Shown: one piece after another, positions 22,986 to 32,927 of the stretch
Layout of the letters: each line of letters begins with the position of its first letter
Position numbering within the stretch: position 1 is the stretch's first letter
NCBI GenBank assembly: GCA_963971405.1
Contig: OZ020490.1
Coordinates: 7,116,874 to 7,180,873 of the forward strand
Reading direction: 5' to 3'
Length of the DNA stretch: 64,000 nucleotides
DNA from: Psococerastis gibbosa
Taxonomy: Eukaryota > Arthropoda > Insecta > Psocodea > Psocidae
Program-made: the position numbers and the translations under genes
Notes under the pieces: generated by a model
The model's database searches: none
Told to the model about the DNA's origin: nothing
What the model saw: only the letters and a program-made list of their open reading frames with translations

Positions 22986-23424
22986 TATAAATTGGAAAGC
23001 ATGTTCGAGTAAACTCGGACCGGTTCTTTGTATTGTTTCCGTATGATTTTTTGGCCATTGGCAAACTGGTACATACGTTCTCGATGTCAACCTACTCCGG
23101 CTAGAAGCGATAATGGACAAGCTGAGACAAGCTTACCATTGATGCAATGAAACAGGCGAAAGCATGACTTAAGCAAGTACAGATCGAGTCATAGGTACAC
23201 TATGCGTATGTTTGGATTATTGCCAGTAGTGCACGATCCAACTGGTATTGACTTCAAATAAGGGAGCAATTAAAGCATACGGGGGTGGTCACGCTTGGAA
23301 TACAAATCTATGTAATTAAGCATTCCGAGCAAATATTAATAGCCTAGTCTAACTGTCAATCCTCCAAATGTAAATTTGTCAACAGACCTGTAAATCCACG
23401 GGAGCCCAGCACTGTCGGTTCATG

Positions 23425-23495
23425 CTTATATTGTAGTCAAGTGGTAAAGAGTCAGACTTCTATCTGAAGAATGTTGGTTCTAGTCCCACATTTAC
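23425..23495 (+). mobile_element. tRNA-like SINE head
   Basis: tgtagtcaagtggtaaagag (box A region) and ggttctagtcc (box B, one change) at tRNA spacing. Confidence 0.5.
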
Positions 23496-23670
23496 TAAAT
23501 TTCAGGACATGTGTCATTTACCGGAAGTCATGTAATACAGTCTAAGCTGACCTCCCACAATATAAGATGAGGCTTCCAAGCATACGGTATGTTAGATGGC
23601 ATGGGTATATAGGCGAGGGCCTTCTTGGTAGATCTTCTTACAATATTTCATTACGTGTGGGGATTTTTTC

Positions 23671-24095
23671 CTAACGCCTGCTTTCAGCATTTCTGCTTTA
23701 AGCAGCCCTGTCACCCTTGAGGGGGGAGTGAGTCTGTTAATTAATTTGAGACACCCTAAGGACTGACTCCTTCACGTCGGGGAGAAGAGGACTTGACTGA
23801 CAAGGTGGATCTCCTGATTATAGTGGATTTCAAACCACTTGGGGAACATAGTGAAGTCACTCGATTAATTCGGAGGTGACCAGGCCTCGACACTCACGTA
23901 GACTGACTGGTATAGTCTCAGCGTGCTATCATGTACAACAATGTTCCCCTGCCAACGCTGTGCCATTGAATATATAATATATATATAGACTAGTGTTATA
24001 TATTCAATGGCTGTGCTCACTACTAGTTAATGTCTAGTTTGCCGCAGTTTGAAACACGCTCTGCTCTCGTGGATTCAACTTGGTAAGGCCGTTGG
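23671..24095 (-). mobile_element. 5S-like SINE interrupted by a 48 bp foldback
   Basis: Reads on the minus strand from ccaacggccttaccaagttg to a cagcatttctgctttaagc-type 3' body and the cgttagg tail. The copy is interrupted at 23963-24010 by a small palindromic insertion. Confidence 0.65.
23963..24010. mobile_element. 48 bp foldback insertion with CTGTG duplication
   Basis: ccattgaatatataa and its inverse ttatatattcaatgg flank a short centre. CTGTG occurs directly on both sides (23958-23962, 24011-24015). Other copies of the host SINE lack the insert, which gives the empty site. Confidence 0.7.
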
Positions 24096-24139
24096 TGAAA
24101 TACCTGTATGTATTCCCTTCTGTTCGCTAGCAGTAGTTT

Positions 24140-24390
24140 TTGATAGACTTTTTATGGACCCAGGCCTACTTATAGTGGCCCATAGGTCCCTTGCCCAATG
24201 CCAACGATCCCATGGATTTCGGACATTATTTATATGCATTTTTGGCCATTGGCAAACTATATACTGTATATACAGTATGTTCTCGATATTAACCTACACT
24301 GGCTACAATAAGCGATAATGGACAAGCTGAGACAAGCAAACCATTGACGCAATGAAACAGGCGAAAGCACGACTTTACCAGGTACAGATA
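24140..24390. repeat. Copy of the ccaatgccaacgatcccatg repeat
   Basis: Same blocks as 32450-32700, with an extra tatactgtatatacagtat palindrome in the middle. It directly precedes the 24430-24606 exon on the plus-strand map. Confidence 0.55.
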
Positions 24391-24429
24391 CGAGTCCTTC
24401 TGTTCTCTAAAAGTGTTTGCAAAACTTAC

Positions 24430-26923
24430 CTGTCCGATTTGAATAAATTTTGGCCTCTCGTATAGAAATTAACGCAGGCGATGATGAGAAACCAAAAAGC
24501 AAAATTGACGAGACAGGTCGCTCCGATGATTTCCAAAACCTCGTTGGAATTGAAGCAATTGTTGTGCTGCTCCAATTTAAAAACAGAAATTTCTAGATTG
24601 CTGTCACTGAAACAAAAAACATGAACAATAAAGTTTAAAGAGCTATTGTATCGGTATTTATATCGTGTGTGAATGGTGTGTAAGGTATTTGTAAAGGTTT
24701 ATGGCAATGATTCAATACAATTTAACAAAGGGTTAGTTGGACTTACATTGCATGTTGTGTTAATCGCCATTAGAGGCACTGGCTTCATGGTCTTCGAACA
24801 ATAATTAGGGCGGGGCCCATTGTCAGGGAAAGGGGGCGACGTTTCGGGAGTGGCTGCTACTCCCATCATCAGGCTTAGTCCTGATAAGGATTCATGGTTT
24901 TTGGTCGCTTGCCTCATCGCTCTTGTATTATACTCTGAATTATTAAGTAAATCCGATCCCCTTGAGGATTCGAACTGCAGTTCTCTCAATGGAAATGCAA
25001 GCTCTCTAACCACTCGACCCTTTAAGTTTAGTTAAATTTTAGTTAAATTTGTAATATCATATTTTATTATTTATTAGTTTTAAGAGTAGGCCGAAGGGCC
25101 CAGGATGGACCCTGAGTCTTGTCTGTGGAATAATTAAGTTTAAAAAAATTCAGAATAAAAATTTATTGATGGTAAAGAATTGGTATCCTTTAATTAAATT
25201 CGCCTATGTTAGGTTAGGTCGTTAGGATGACTGAGGATGTGACTTGACACAAAAGTGAGGGAAGACCTCGGGACCCTCGGTCTCTCTCTGGATGATGTCC
25301 AAGATAGGAACACCTGGAAGTTGAAGATCCGTTACGTGGGAGGAATAAGGCGCTGTTAAAGTAAAGTAAAGTAAGTATGTGGAAAATAAAGACAATTTTC
25401 TTTCTTTCTTTCTAAAGAAGCAGCAGGACAGCTGCAATGCCTGTCGAGAATGAAGAAGTAAACAAGAAGAAGAATAATAAGAATATGCTTACCTGATTGG
25501 TGGTGGAACTGTGAACAGCATGGAGTCGTTTGTCTTATTTGACGCTCCAAAGGTTCGATTATTGGCGTTCGTTGAATTTTTAAGTTTGTGTAAAAAGAAG
25601 TCTTTAGGTTTAGATCGGTGCCTTTCATGTCTAATAGGATGCTCTGGTTCGAGGCCTATTGTTTCGTTTGATCTGCAATAACAAAAATTAATAGCACAAT
25701 TAAAAAAATTTTTTTTTTATAATGACCGATCTTCTTTTTCTTTTTCTTCGGTAGGCACTCCCTCCCTCTACCGAAGTAATATATTCATAAAAAAATTAAT
25801 TACTATGTTAAATAGGTACCTAACTTGCCGGGGACTCATACAGTAAGGCTGCAGATACATTATACATTTTATTTTATTTTATATTTTAGCCGAATATTTT
25901 TTTATTTGAGTAAAAAAAGGAAACAACAATGTAACAGGTTCTGATCGTGTATGGGCTGCTAAAGCCCAGCGATAATAATTTTATTGTAATGTAATGATGT
26001 GCATATTATAATTGATTGATTGATTGATTGATTGATACGATATCCATATATGACTATTAAATAAATAATATTATAATAATAATGATAATATTTTTTTTTC
26101 CCAGCCGGTACCCCCAGCACTGGGAGCATTTAATAGAAATAATACAATACAAAATTAAAGAAAATAATCGTTTTTACCGGAATACTGCATGTAAGCCCCA
26201 TAAGGGAGGCTTGTGGCAGGATTCGCCAAAAGACTACAAACAGTTATTAAAGGGAGTACGAACTACATTATTACAAGTGTAAATAAAATAATAATAATAA
26301 TACAGTTAGTTAATGTTAAATAAGTTAAATAATAAAGTAAAATAATAATAATAATAATAATAATAATAATTGTGTATTGACCAGAAAATTGACAACATTT
26401 AAGATAAAATAAATACATTTCTGACAATACATCAATGATGGCGATGAGCGTAAGCCCATGTGGCCCAAAAAATAAAAATAATTGTTATCAATTAGGCTTG
26501 ACGCTATGTAAGTTAAGCTGTTGAACTCATGCTCAAGTAAAAATAGTGCGAATGACAGACATTGTGTCATGTATGAATTGAGAGTAAGTACCTTGCTACC
26601 GTGAAGGGGGTACTAACAAGGTTATAGATATAGAAGAACCGCAATTAGAGGATATAGAAAAAACTGGGCTTGGCGGGATTCGAACCCACAATCGACGCCT
26701 ATCCGGGGCGTCGTCTTAACCACTGGACCACAAGCCCGGCAAGTCCAGTGTTTGTTAAATCCTCATCTACTTACATGGTTTTTGACTCCCTAATTTACGT
26801 AAATGTAAGAGGTTGTACAAAAATTAAATTTGTAGTAAAATATATCTCACTTTTCAGATATCAGTGAAGTGTCATGACGTCTCAAAACGTGGCCATCATA
26901 ATGATGTGTTCTGTTCCTCATAT
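24430..26923 (-). CDS. Three exons of a spliced gene: N-glycosylation-rich, probable single-pass membrane protein (partial)
   Basis: I do not recognise the family. Three minus-strand exons with consensus splice sites join in frame: 26851-26923 (acceptor ttctttttcag, donor gtgaga), 25493-25672 (acceptor tttgttattgcag, donor gtaagc) and 24430-24606 (acceptor ttttttgtttcag, donor gtaagt). Only one frame is open through each exon. The first exon ends with two bases of a codon and the second starts with one; the same holds at the second junction. The 143 codons give a hydrophilic stretch (HHYDGHVLRRHDTSLISEK, then SNETIGLEPEHPIRHERH) with six N-x-S/T sequons (NRT, NET, NST, NRT, NKT, NDS). A hydrophobic helix follows in the last exon (CLVNFAFWFLIIACVNFY), then a charged tail (TRGQNLFKSD). 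Inference: extracellular stalk, one membrane pass and the start of a cytoplasmic tail. Both ends of the protein are missing here. Introns of about 0.9 and 1.2 kb contain a LINE 3' scrap and tRNA-like repeats. Function is unknown. Confidence 0.8.
24720..24892. mobile_element. Half copy of the agggttagttggacttacat MITE
   Basis: Starts aacaaagggttagttggact and contains cccattgtcagggaaagggg and ctactcccatcatcaggctt, then stops without its right terminus. Confidence 0.6.
24952..25020 (-). mobile_element. tRNA-like repeat, minus strand
   Basis: The minus strand reads ggtcgagtggttagagagct (box A region) and agttcgaatcctcaa (box B). It does not close into a full cloverleaf. It lies in the intron just upstream of the 24430-24606 exon. 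Confidence 0.5.
25243..25359 (+). pseudogene. LINE ORF2 C-terminal fragment
   Basis: The plus frame reads VREDLGTLGLSLDDVQDRNT, then WKLKIRYVGGIRRC and stop TAA, resembling the C-terminal DLxxLGxxxxDxQDRxxW signature of non-LTR retrotransposon ORF2 proteins. A short tail of repeated GTAAA follows. The 5' part is absent, as usual for 5'-truncated LINE insertions. It lies in the intron between the 24430-24606 and 25493-25672 exons of the minus-strand gene. Confidence 0.6.
25680..26090. other. Intronic AT-rich sequence
   Basis: Contains a (GATT)n run at about 26012-26036 and poly-T/A; intron of the minus-strand membrane-protein gene. Confidence 0.5.
26104..26282 (+). CDS. Candidate plus-strand terminal exon or retrocopy fragment, unknown product
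   Basis: A long pyrimidine run ending in cccag (26091-26103) is followed by an open frame of about 59 codons with protein-like composition (RYPQHWEHLIEII near the start, SPKDYKQLLKGVRTTLLQV at the end). It stops at TAA, which overlaps an AATAAA hexamer. It lies antisense inside an intron of the minus-strand membrane-protein gene. No partner plus-strand exon was found. It could be a terminal exon, a decayed retrocopy, or a chance frame in AT-rich DNA. Confidence 0.3.
26666..26737 (-). tRNA. tRNA-like gene or SINE head with atypical anticodon loop
   Basis: The minus strand folds as a cloverleaf: acceptor GGGCTTG with CAAGCCC (7 of 7), anticodon stem ACGCC with GGCGT (5 of 5), T arm GTGGG-TTCGAAT-CCCGC, box A ggtccagtggttaagac. 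The anticodon loop CCGGATA has C instead of the near-universal U33, and the D stem has only three good pairs. A diverged relative with the same 3' flank pattern sits at 17448-17500, so I favour a tRNA-derived repeat over a working tRNA gene. Confidence 0.45.
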
Positions 26924-27055
26924 CTGAAAAAGAAAGGAATAATAGTAGATTAATTATTATGAAAAAATTCGGAATTTTCGGAAAGTATTACGGGGTTGTG
27001 CTGACAATTGTCTTCAATTGCATAATAATGATTCACTCTGAACAGCTACCGTAGG

Positions 27056-27346
27056 CAGACTCGTAAAGTTTTAGAATGATGGCGGGGGCAAAACTAAGTA
27101 GACCTTATGGCGTCATCAGGCAGGATACGGAAAAATTGAAAACATAAGAGCAAAACAGTGGGGTTTTACGCATTTTAATAGTAGTAAAGTATAGCTGTAG
27201 ATTTTACAAAGCTAAAAAAGGAATTCTTGTATTCATATTGCTGCAAAGGGGACCATGAAGTATCATGGACCACGTCTTACAATACTCGAGGCTGGGGGGA
27301 GGCAATTTGGACCGTGCCCCCCCCCCTCCCCAAATTTACGCCCCTG
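27056..27346. mobile_element. hAT-like element, exact 8 bp duplication ACCGTAGG
   Basis: Starts cagactcgtaaagtttt and ends aaatttacgcccctg; termini are imperfectly inverted. ACCGTAGG is exact at 27048-27055 and 27347-27354. The interior (gcgtcatcaggcaggatacg) recurs inverted at 49791-50110 and as a fragment at 13310-13378. Confidence 0.85.
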
Positions 27347-27354
27347 ACCGTAGG

Positions 27355-28540
27355 TCTAAATGTAATACACGTGTATACCAGTGTACCTATAGCCTATAGC
27401 CTTACAGCTCGGTCTAAAGGTACAGTACTACACATGTGTACGTCCTGTGTACCTATTGCCTGCTGTCATCGATTGTGCGTCATTATTAGCCAATCAGAGC
27501 GCTAGTTACATGTCTTTTGACTACTGATAGTTAGGTTCCCTGAAGTGACATATATTTCTTGTAACGGCGACTTAGAGGGTAGTTCCCAGGCGAAACAACT
27601 TCAGACTATTGAAATGTGAGAAAGCGAGCTACGTCATGAAATTAGGGTAAGTCTATTTGAGCCCTTTGGTATCAAAATCAGCAAACTCCACTTTTTTAGT
27701 TTTCGAGTTATGCATATGGTTGGATTCCTTGTGAAAAAACGCATCAGATGAAAAACGTTTTCCGTGTCTAAATCAACATTCTGGTACTAAAAATGGCTGA
27801 TAGAAAAATGACATTGGTATCAAAATGAGCAATATCCAACGCAGAGAAATTTTATGTAAGGCCGATAACTTATTCCGTGACATATTGTGAATTCTCCTGT
27901 TTAAATTAACTTAAGAAAAACTATGTTGGTTACAAAGTCGGTATTCTCCATGGAGGCATTGCGGCAACCAATCACAGCCCGGTTTTGTAATCACGTGACC
28001 AATAAATGAAATGGCGACATGCATATTTTTTTTTCCACGTTTTATGTTGTATTTTTTTGGTTTTAAGAATAATGTTTATTGTTTTTTATAGTAATGTTGG
28101 ATTTATTACGTATTTACATAGAGAATTCCAAGGTTTGAAACAAAACCATCAATTTCCATGCACGTTCTTTTCAAAGTCGGTAGTTTTTTGTTAATATCTC
28201 GGCTATTTGAGTAAATATCATAGTTTCATTCCAATTATAGCTAAAGGTAACCGACATCAACTGAAATCAAAACAGTCGAAATATTGAGATAAATAATAAT
28301 TACCGGGTGACAGTTTTTCGCGGTTCCTGAAAAAAGTGTCATAGTGGAGATTGCCGATTATGACACTAGAGGGCTCATTATAGTGTATCATATATTGTAT
28401 ATATATTAATCCTAAGTTCTTTAATCAAATAGATCATAACAGAGTTGCCTAAGGAAAAAAATGAAGGAGTTTGTGAGGATTGTATCCACCTGCAAGGGGA
28501 ACTTGGTGAGAGGATTGCGTTCAAGTTGTAGTTTAGTCTA
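27355..28540. other. No gene recognised
   Basis: Unique-looking sequence. It shares only a short segment (gtttttcgcggttcctgaaa, 28313) with 9494. It contains the CCAAT/E-box pair at 27965-28005. Confidence 0.4.
27965..28005. promoter_or_regulatory. CCAAT/E-box pair, possible promoter element
   Basis: caaccaatcacag and tcacgtgaccaat lie within 30 bp, just before an ATG that opens a short hydrophobic frame (28006-28191). No further support. Confidence 0.2.
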
Positions 28541-28548
28541 CCTACACT

Positions 28549-28965
28549 CAGGGACGCCGAGTTTTAAAAATTCTGGGGAGGGGGGGCAGAATTCGGTACC
28601 TCGGGAAAGTATTAAGAAAATGCATTGGTAAATGGATACTTAAAATAATTATAATGCAGAAAACGTTGACCGACGTACACTCGCTCTTTCTATAAAATTA
28701 TTGACTACAGCCTTTATATAAAAAAAATCATTCGAAAGTTGGCTATACGAACAAAATAGGCGCGAAAAAGTTTCTAAAAGTTGGTGCGGTGCAAATGCCA
28801 AATTTTGTGATTTACTTTTATCTTTATGTTTGTAATATTAAGGGAGACAAATAAATAAACTGCACTAAGGGTTCTTTGCTTCTGGGGGGGGGGGGGGGCG
28901 CTGCCCCCCATGAAGCTAGTCTGCGGGAGCAAGATGGACCGTGCCCCCCCAAGTCGGCGTCCCTG
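28549..28965. mobile_element. hAT-like MITE, exact 8 bp duplication CCTACACT
   Basis: Starts cagggacgccgagttt and ends aagtcggcgtccctg. CCTACACT is present at 28541-28548 and 28966-28973. G-tracts lie just inside both termini. No transposase frame. Confidence 0.9.
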
Positions 28966-29017
28966 CCTACACTAATGGATTATTGGTTATAGAAAAGTAA
29001 ATAAATACTTTTGTTCT

Positions 29018-29195
29018 ATTACTAAGCCAACCTATCGGAGTTAGGGCTATACAGCACTCGTTTACACTCAACTATGAAGACCCAGGACCACCTGCTTTAC
29101 ATGCCCTTCAAAGCATGGCCAATGTGGGACTCGAACCAACAACCTTTCGGGTGAAAGTCGGAGTCCGTACCACTACTCTACATGTCCTGACATAG
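29018..29195 (-). mobile_element. tRNA-derived SINE, minus strand
   Basis: Box B inverse ggactcgaacc and box A inverse taccactactcta lie in 29117-29191. The body (gttagggctatacagc, aagccaacc) continues left and matches 51885-52057, so the two copies define a SINE of about 175-190 bp. Confidence 0.65.
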
Positions 29196-29614
29196 GTTGG
29201 TGGTGCTCGTTTTCCTCAAAGATTCAGCATTTAGGCCTGGAAGTAAGTCAAGACTCAGCAAGTTTGCCTATGCGACCAGTGACGGAGACAGCTTTTAATT
29301 TTGGGGAGGGTCATTCCTCGAAACGCCTCAGAAACTGAGAATAAAAACAGTACGGTATTTGATTTAAGGAACTAATTTAATTTTTCGGAACAGTTCTGGT
29401 TGGTACATAAAGAACGAAACGAAACCATTTAAGGAAGTACTTATTGAATAACACTTCTATTTCATATTTCATTTTAAAAAAATGTTTGTTGTCATTTTGC
29501 CGCCTTTTTAACATGGCGGGGGGGGGGGGGGGTCATTCCCGTATATTCTTTCATTCATCATTTTATTTCCATCATTACCATTTCATCACCGTAATTTAAG
29601 AAGGAGGTACCAGT

Positions 29615-29964
29615 CAGGGACGCCGAGTTTTAAAAATTCTGGCTGCAAGAATTCGGTACCCTGGAAAGTATTAGGAAAATGCATTGGTAAATGGTTACAT
29701 AAAATAACTATAATGCAGAAAGCATTGACTGACGTACACTCGCTCTTTCTATAAAATTATTTACTGAAGCCTTTATATCAAAAATCATTCGAAAGTTGGC
29801 TATACGAACAAAATTTGCGCGGAAAAGTTTCTAAAAGTTGGTGCGGTGCAAATTTCAAATAATGTGTTTTATTTTTATCTTAATGTTTGAATATTAAGGG
29901 AGACAAACAAATGAACTGCACTAAGGGTTCTTCCCTTCCCTTCTTCCCTTCTTCGGCGTCCCTA
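29615..29964. mobile_element. hAT-like MITE, exact 8 bp duplication GTACCAGT
   Basis: Starts cagggacgccgagttt and ends cggcgtcccta (last base changed). GTACCAGT occurs at 29607-29614 and 29965-29972. The interior matches 28549-28965 (aatgcattggtaaatgg, gaaagttggctatacgaaca) but the G-tracts are mostly lost. Confidence 0.9.
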
Positions 29965-30401
29965 GTACCAGTTAATTGTGAGGAGACTATTTGTATGAAA
30001 ATACGTCATATTCCATCTTTCTATACAAAATTCACACCTGTCACCGGCAGTGTGACAAGGGTCAAAAATTTCAAATTATCTCGTTCGTGAAAAGGTAAAT
30101 TGGGGAGATATCTGTCAGTTTCTTGTTGCTGATTCAGCAAATTAGGCTACGGCACAAGCCCCCTTAACTGTTGATTAGGGTAGCCCAGATTGAAGCAAAT
30201 AAGTCTTTCTATTAATTGTGTGTTATTCTAGAGTTTTAAAAAGGGGCATTTTAGGGAGATCGTCTACCTATTGAGATAGCGGCCAACGTTCGACTTTCGG
30301 AAAATGTCTTCACAACTTTTCATTTCATGACTCCCTGAGCCTAAAACCACCCTCCGTTCAAAAATAATATAGGTGTACATACAGTATGTGTGTATGTATA
30401 C

Positions 30402-30596
30402 TCCACGCAAAAAGAGAAAAGTATGGACATGGAATGTTTTGATCCTGTGCAACACTGTAAAAATATTCTTTGCACCATTTTGTGTTAACTTGTTGCATTG
30501 GATGCATTTATAACAAAAATTGTGCAAAGAATATTTTTACAGTGTTGCACAGGATCAAAACATTCCATGTCCATACTTTTCACATTTTGCGTGGAC
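30402..30596. mobile_element. Foldback MITE with arms of about 85 bp
   Basis: tccacgcaaaa...aaaagtatggacatggaatg and its inverse, ending ttttgcgtgga, span the element. The arms continue through gatcctgtgcaacactgtaa nearly perfectly. A flanking duplication is not certain. Confidence 0.8.
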
Positions 30597-30715
30597 TTAG
30601 TACAACTTTATAAAGTCAAACACATTGTCAGGGCAGTTTGTAACATATGATACATGCATAATGTATGTACATAGTGTATTTCCTACGTTACCACAATGAA
30701 TACCCTCATACGGTT

Positions 30716-30790
30716 GAAGCAGCTATACTGATCAGCATTTACCACCCTCGCAAGGTGGAGGTCCAAATCCCGATTCGGACTATATTTTTC
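30716..30790 (+). mobile_element. tRNA-like repeat
   Basis: gaagcagctatactgatcag, then accctcgcaaggtggaggtc and a box B-like ggtccaaatcc. No full cloverleaf forms. Confidence 0.35.
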
Positions 30791-30850
30791 AAGTCTTCCT
30801 TGCTCTAATTCTGATGCCTCTACAAGTCAATTAGCTACTACTAGTACATG

Positions 30851-31047
30851 CAAGGCCGTAGCGTTTTCGGGGGGGGGGGGGTTCAGAAATTTCATTGGAT
30901 ATTACATAGTGGTTTTTATTTTTCCTCTCAAAATCCGATTCTGTCTAGTATCAAGCCATTTAATTTCGGGGAGGGGGGAAGGGGGGGGAGGGGGGGGAGG
31001 GGGGGGAGGGTTTGAACCCCCATGAACCCCCCTTGGCTGCGACCTTG
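30851..31047. mobile_element. hAT-like MITE, 197 bp, duplication AGTACATG/AGTATATG
   Basis: Starts caaggccgtagc and ends gctgcgaccttg. Several (A)GGGGGGG runs fill the right half. Flanks agree at seven of eight bases. The same family sits at 39920-40112. Confidence 0.75.
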
Positions 31048-31921
31048 AGTATATGTGCCTCGAATCGTTGTTTTATATGATAGTATACAGACCTTCTTCT
31101 GCGCCCTCTGCTGCCAAGGGGAAGGGAATGCGCCGATCTCCTATTCAGCTGCACTGGCATTGAGGTAAAAACCGAACTACGACACAGCTGTACTATGCGA
31201 CACGGCGACAAATGGCCTACCAGCCAAGGACGGGCGTGGCTAAAGAAGAAGAAAAAGAAGAAGATCTTCTACTGAGGTCAGAATCTCAACGATTGGTTGA
31301 CAGCAACATTGCTTCAGAGGTTTAAATGACCACAGAATGCCTAATCTGCCTATACTACTTACAACTATAGGCTAAAAGTCTAGCCTACTATTGATTTTAC
31401 AAGCCCATTTTTTTTTTAATCAATTGAAACCGAAAAGTCACTAAAAGAAATTCAAAACCAAAAGGCCACACAACTCATCATCTCAAAAAACTGGTTTATG
31501 TTGACCAAAACCAATTTTGAAAAATATGAGAGGATGGAGATGTTATTAGAGTGACGGCGGCATTGGATTTAAAAATGAATAAAAGTCAATTGAGGGCCAA
31601 TGGAGCTTATTGGTTTTTTCTGGGGCTTATGAAAATTCAATAAAGCCTAAAAGGATAGATTTAGTGGACTGTATTGACCGTTGATTGTTTATTACTTCAT
31701 CGTTCTATCTCTCCTTTAACTTTTTGGGTTGTGCTCCGGCCTGTTGGGAAAAGTACTTGCGCGGGTTAATTTTAAATGTAAGTTGGTAATGGTGGTTATC
31801 TGAAGTTTGGTGTGCAAGAGGTTGGCACCAATGCTGGAAAAAAGGACAAATGGAAGATAGATGGAGGAAGAAGAAATGTTTTAAGAAATTAATGAGACAA
31901 AACTAATTAAAAATATCTTAC
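31048..31921. other. No firm gene; LINE-like tail
   Basis: A minus-strand frame through 31060-31211 (RRSAHSLPLGSRGRRRRS) and the GAAGAAG tail at 31240-31263 look like retroelement debris. The remainder is unique. Confidence 0.35.
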
Positions 31922-31962
31922 CGATCTTACATGTAAAGTTAATAATTGTATGAACAATAAAA
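31922..31962 (-). CDS. Candidate upstream 41-nt exon of the membrane-protein gene
   Basis: On the minus strand a strong polypyrimidine acceptor (ctcttctttcttgttag) is followed by 41 bases and a gtaagat donor. Read with one leading base, the exon is open (FIVHTIINFTCKI). It leaves one base, which joins to the two leading bases of the 26851-26923 exon as GAT, so the phase fits. It would add another sequon (NFT) and a cysteine. The exon is short and about 5 kb from the next one, so the match could be chance. Confidence 0.35.
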
Positions 31963-32053
31963 CTAACAAGAAAGAAGAGCGTGGTTATATGTTCTATTTA
32001 ATAATAAAACTATATATTGTTTATATCCAAGGTAAGAAAACAATACTTTCTCA

Positions 32054-32262
32054 GCACGGCCAAGGGTGGATTTTTCCCCCAAGTTAGGGAGGGGGGGGGT
32101 GAGCGGGCTGATTCAGTGGATTATTGCATTAAAAAACATCATTATTTTTAATTCCCACTGTAAACACATTTTTATCTAGTGTAAGTTCATTTTTCTTTGT
32201 GGGGGGGGGGGTCCAGACCCCCTGACCCCCCTAAAATCCACCCTTGGCTCCGGCCACCATAT
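32054..32262. mobile_element. Inverted-repeat element with G-tracts
   Basis: Left cacggccaagggtggatttt and right aaaatccacccttggctccgg are inverted. G-runs of 9-10 lie just inside each end. The precise ends and duplication are not resolved. Confidence 0.5.
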
Positions 32263-32449
32263 CATTTTACCTATATTTTGTGGCTCTCCAAAAATCTCTC
32301 TGGGTTAACAATGTAAACAAAATATTTTTAAAATGCAAAGTGAAAATAGGCCTACTGCTCTAAAATTGTGTTGTTCACATCTTTAACCCGGTGAATAAGT
32401 TAACTTGGCAAGGTAACACCGCTTTAATGATAACTTAATTGGATTTTTT

Positions 32450-32700
32450 TAAGGACTTTTTATGTGCCTACTTATAGTGGCCCATAGTTCCCTTGTCCAA
32501 TGCCAACGACCCCATGGATTTCGGACAGTATTTGTATTGTTTCCATAAGAATTTTTGACCATTGGCAAACTGGTATACGTTCTCGATGTCAACCTACACC
32601 GGCTACAAGCGATAATGGACAACCAGAGACAAGCTTACCATTGACACAATGAAACAGGCGAAACATGACTTAACCAAGTAGCCTACAGGAACGAGTCTGG
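32450..32700. repeat. Dispersed repeat with a conserved frame
   Basis: Contains cccaatgccaacgacccat-like, atttttgaccattggcaaac, gatgtcaacctacaccggct and cacaatgaaacaggcgaaac. Other copies: 22990-23200, 24140-24390, 22035-22130 (head) and, inverted, 18180-18360. One frame across the copies reads NDPMDFG..., NFWPLANWYTF and TYTGYKR before stops, so it may derive from a coding sequence. Confidence 0.55.
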
Positions 32701-32927
32701 TACAACTCTTGCTATGCCTGCTGAATGAAATCCTCCCAGTCATCGAAGTTCATTATAGGTCTTCAGCTTAGTTCTGTGCTTTGTTTATGCTTTACTCAAT
32801 CAATGAAAGCACCTCATTATAATATTAGGCTACTTCAATTGGTATATCGGCATAACATTTTTTTAAATAAACAATTTAGTGGATGTATCCGATTAATCTC
32901 ATGTACTTACATTGCATGTTGTGTTAA

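Noticed and set aside
26666..26737. Functional tRNA gene
   Set aside because: U33 is absent and a decayed relative with the same 3' flank pattern exists at 17448-17500, so I kept it only as tRNA-like.
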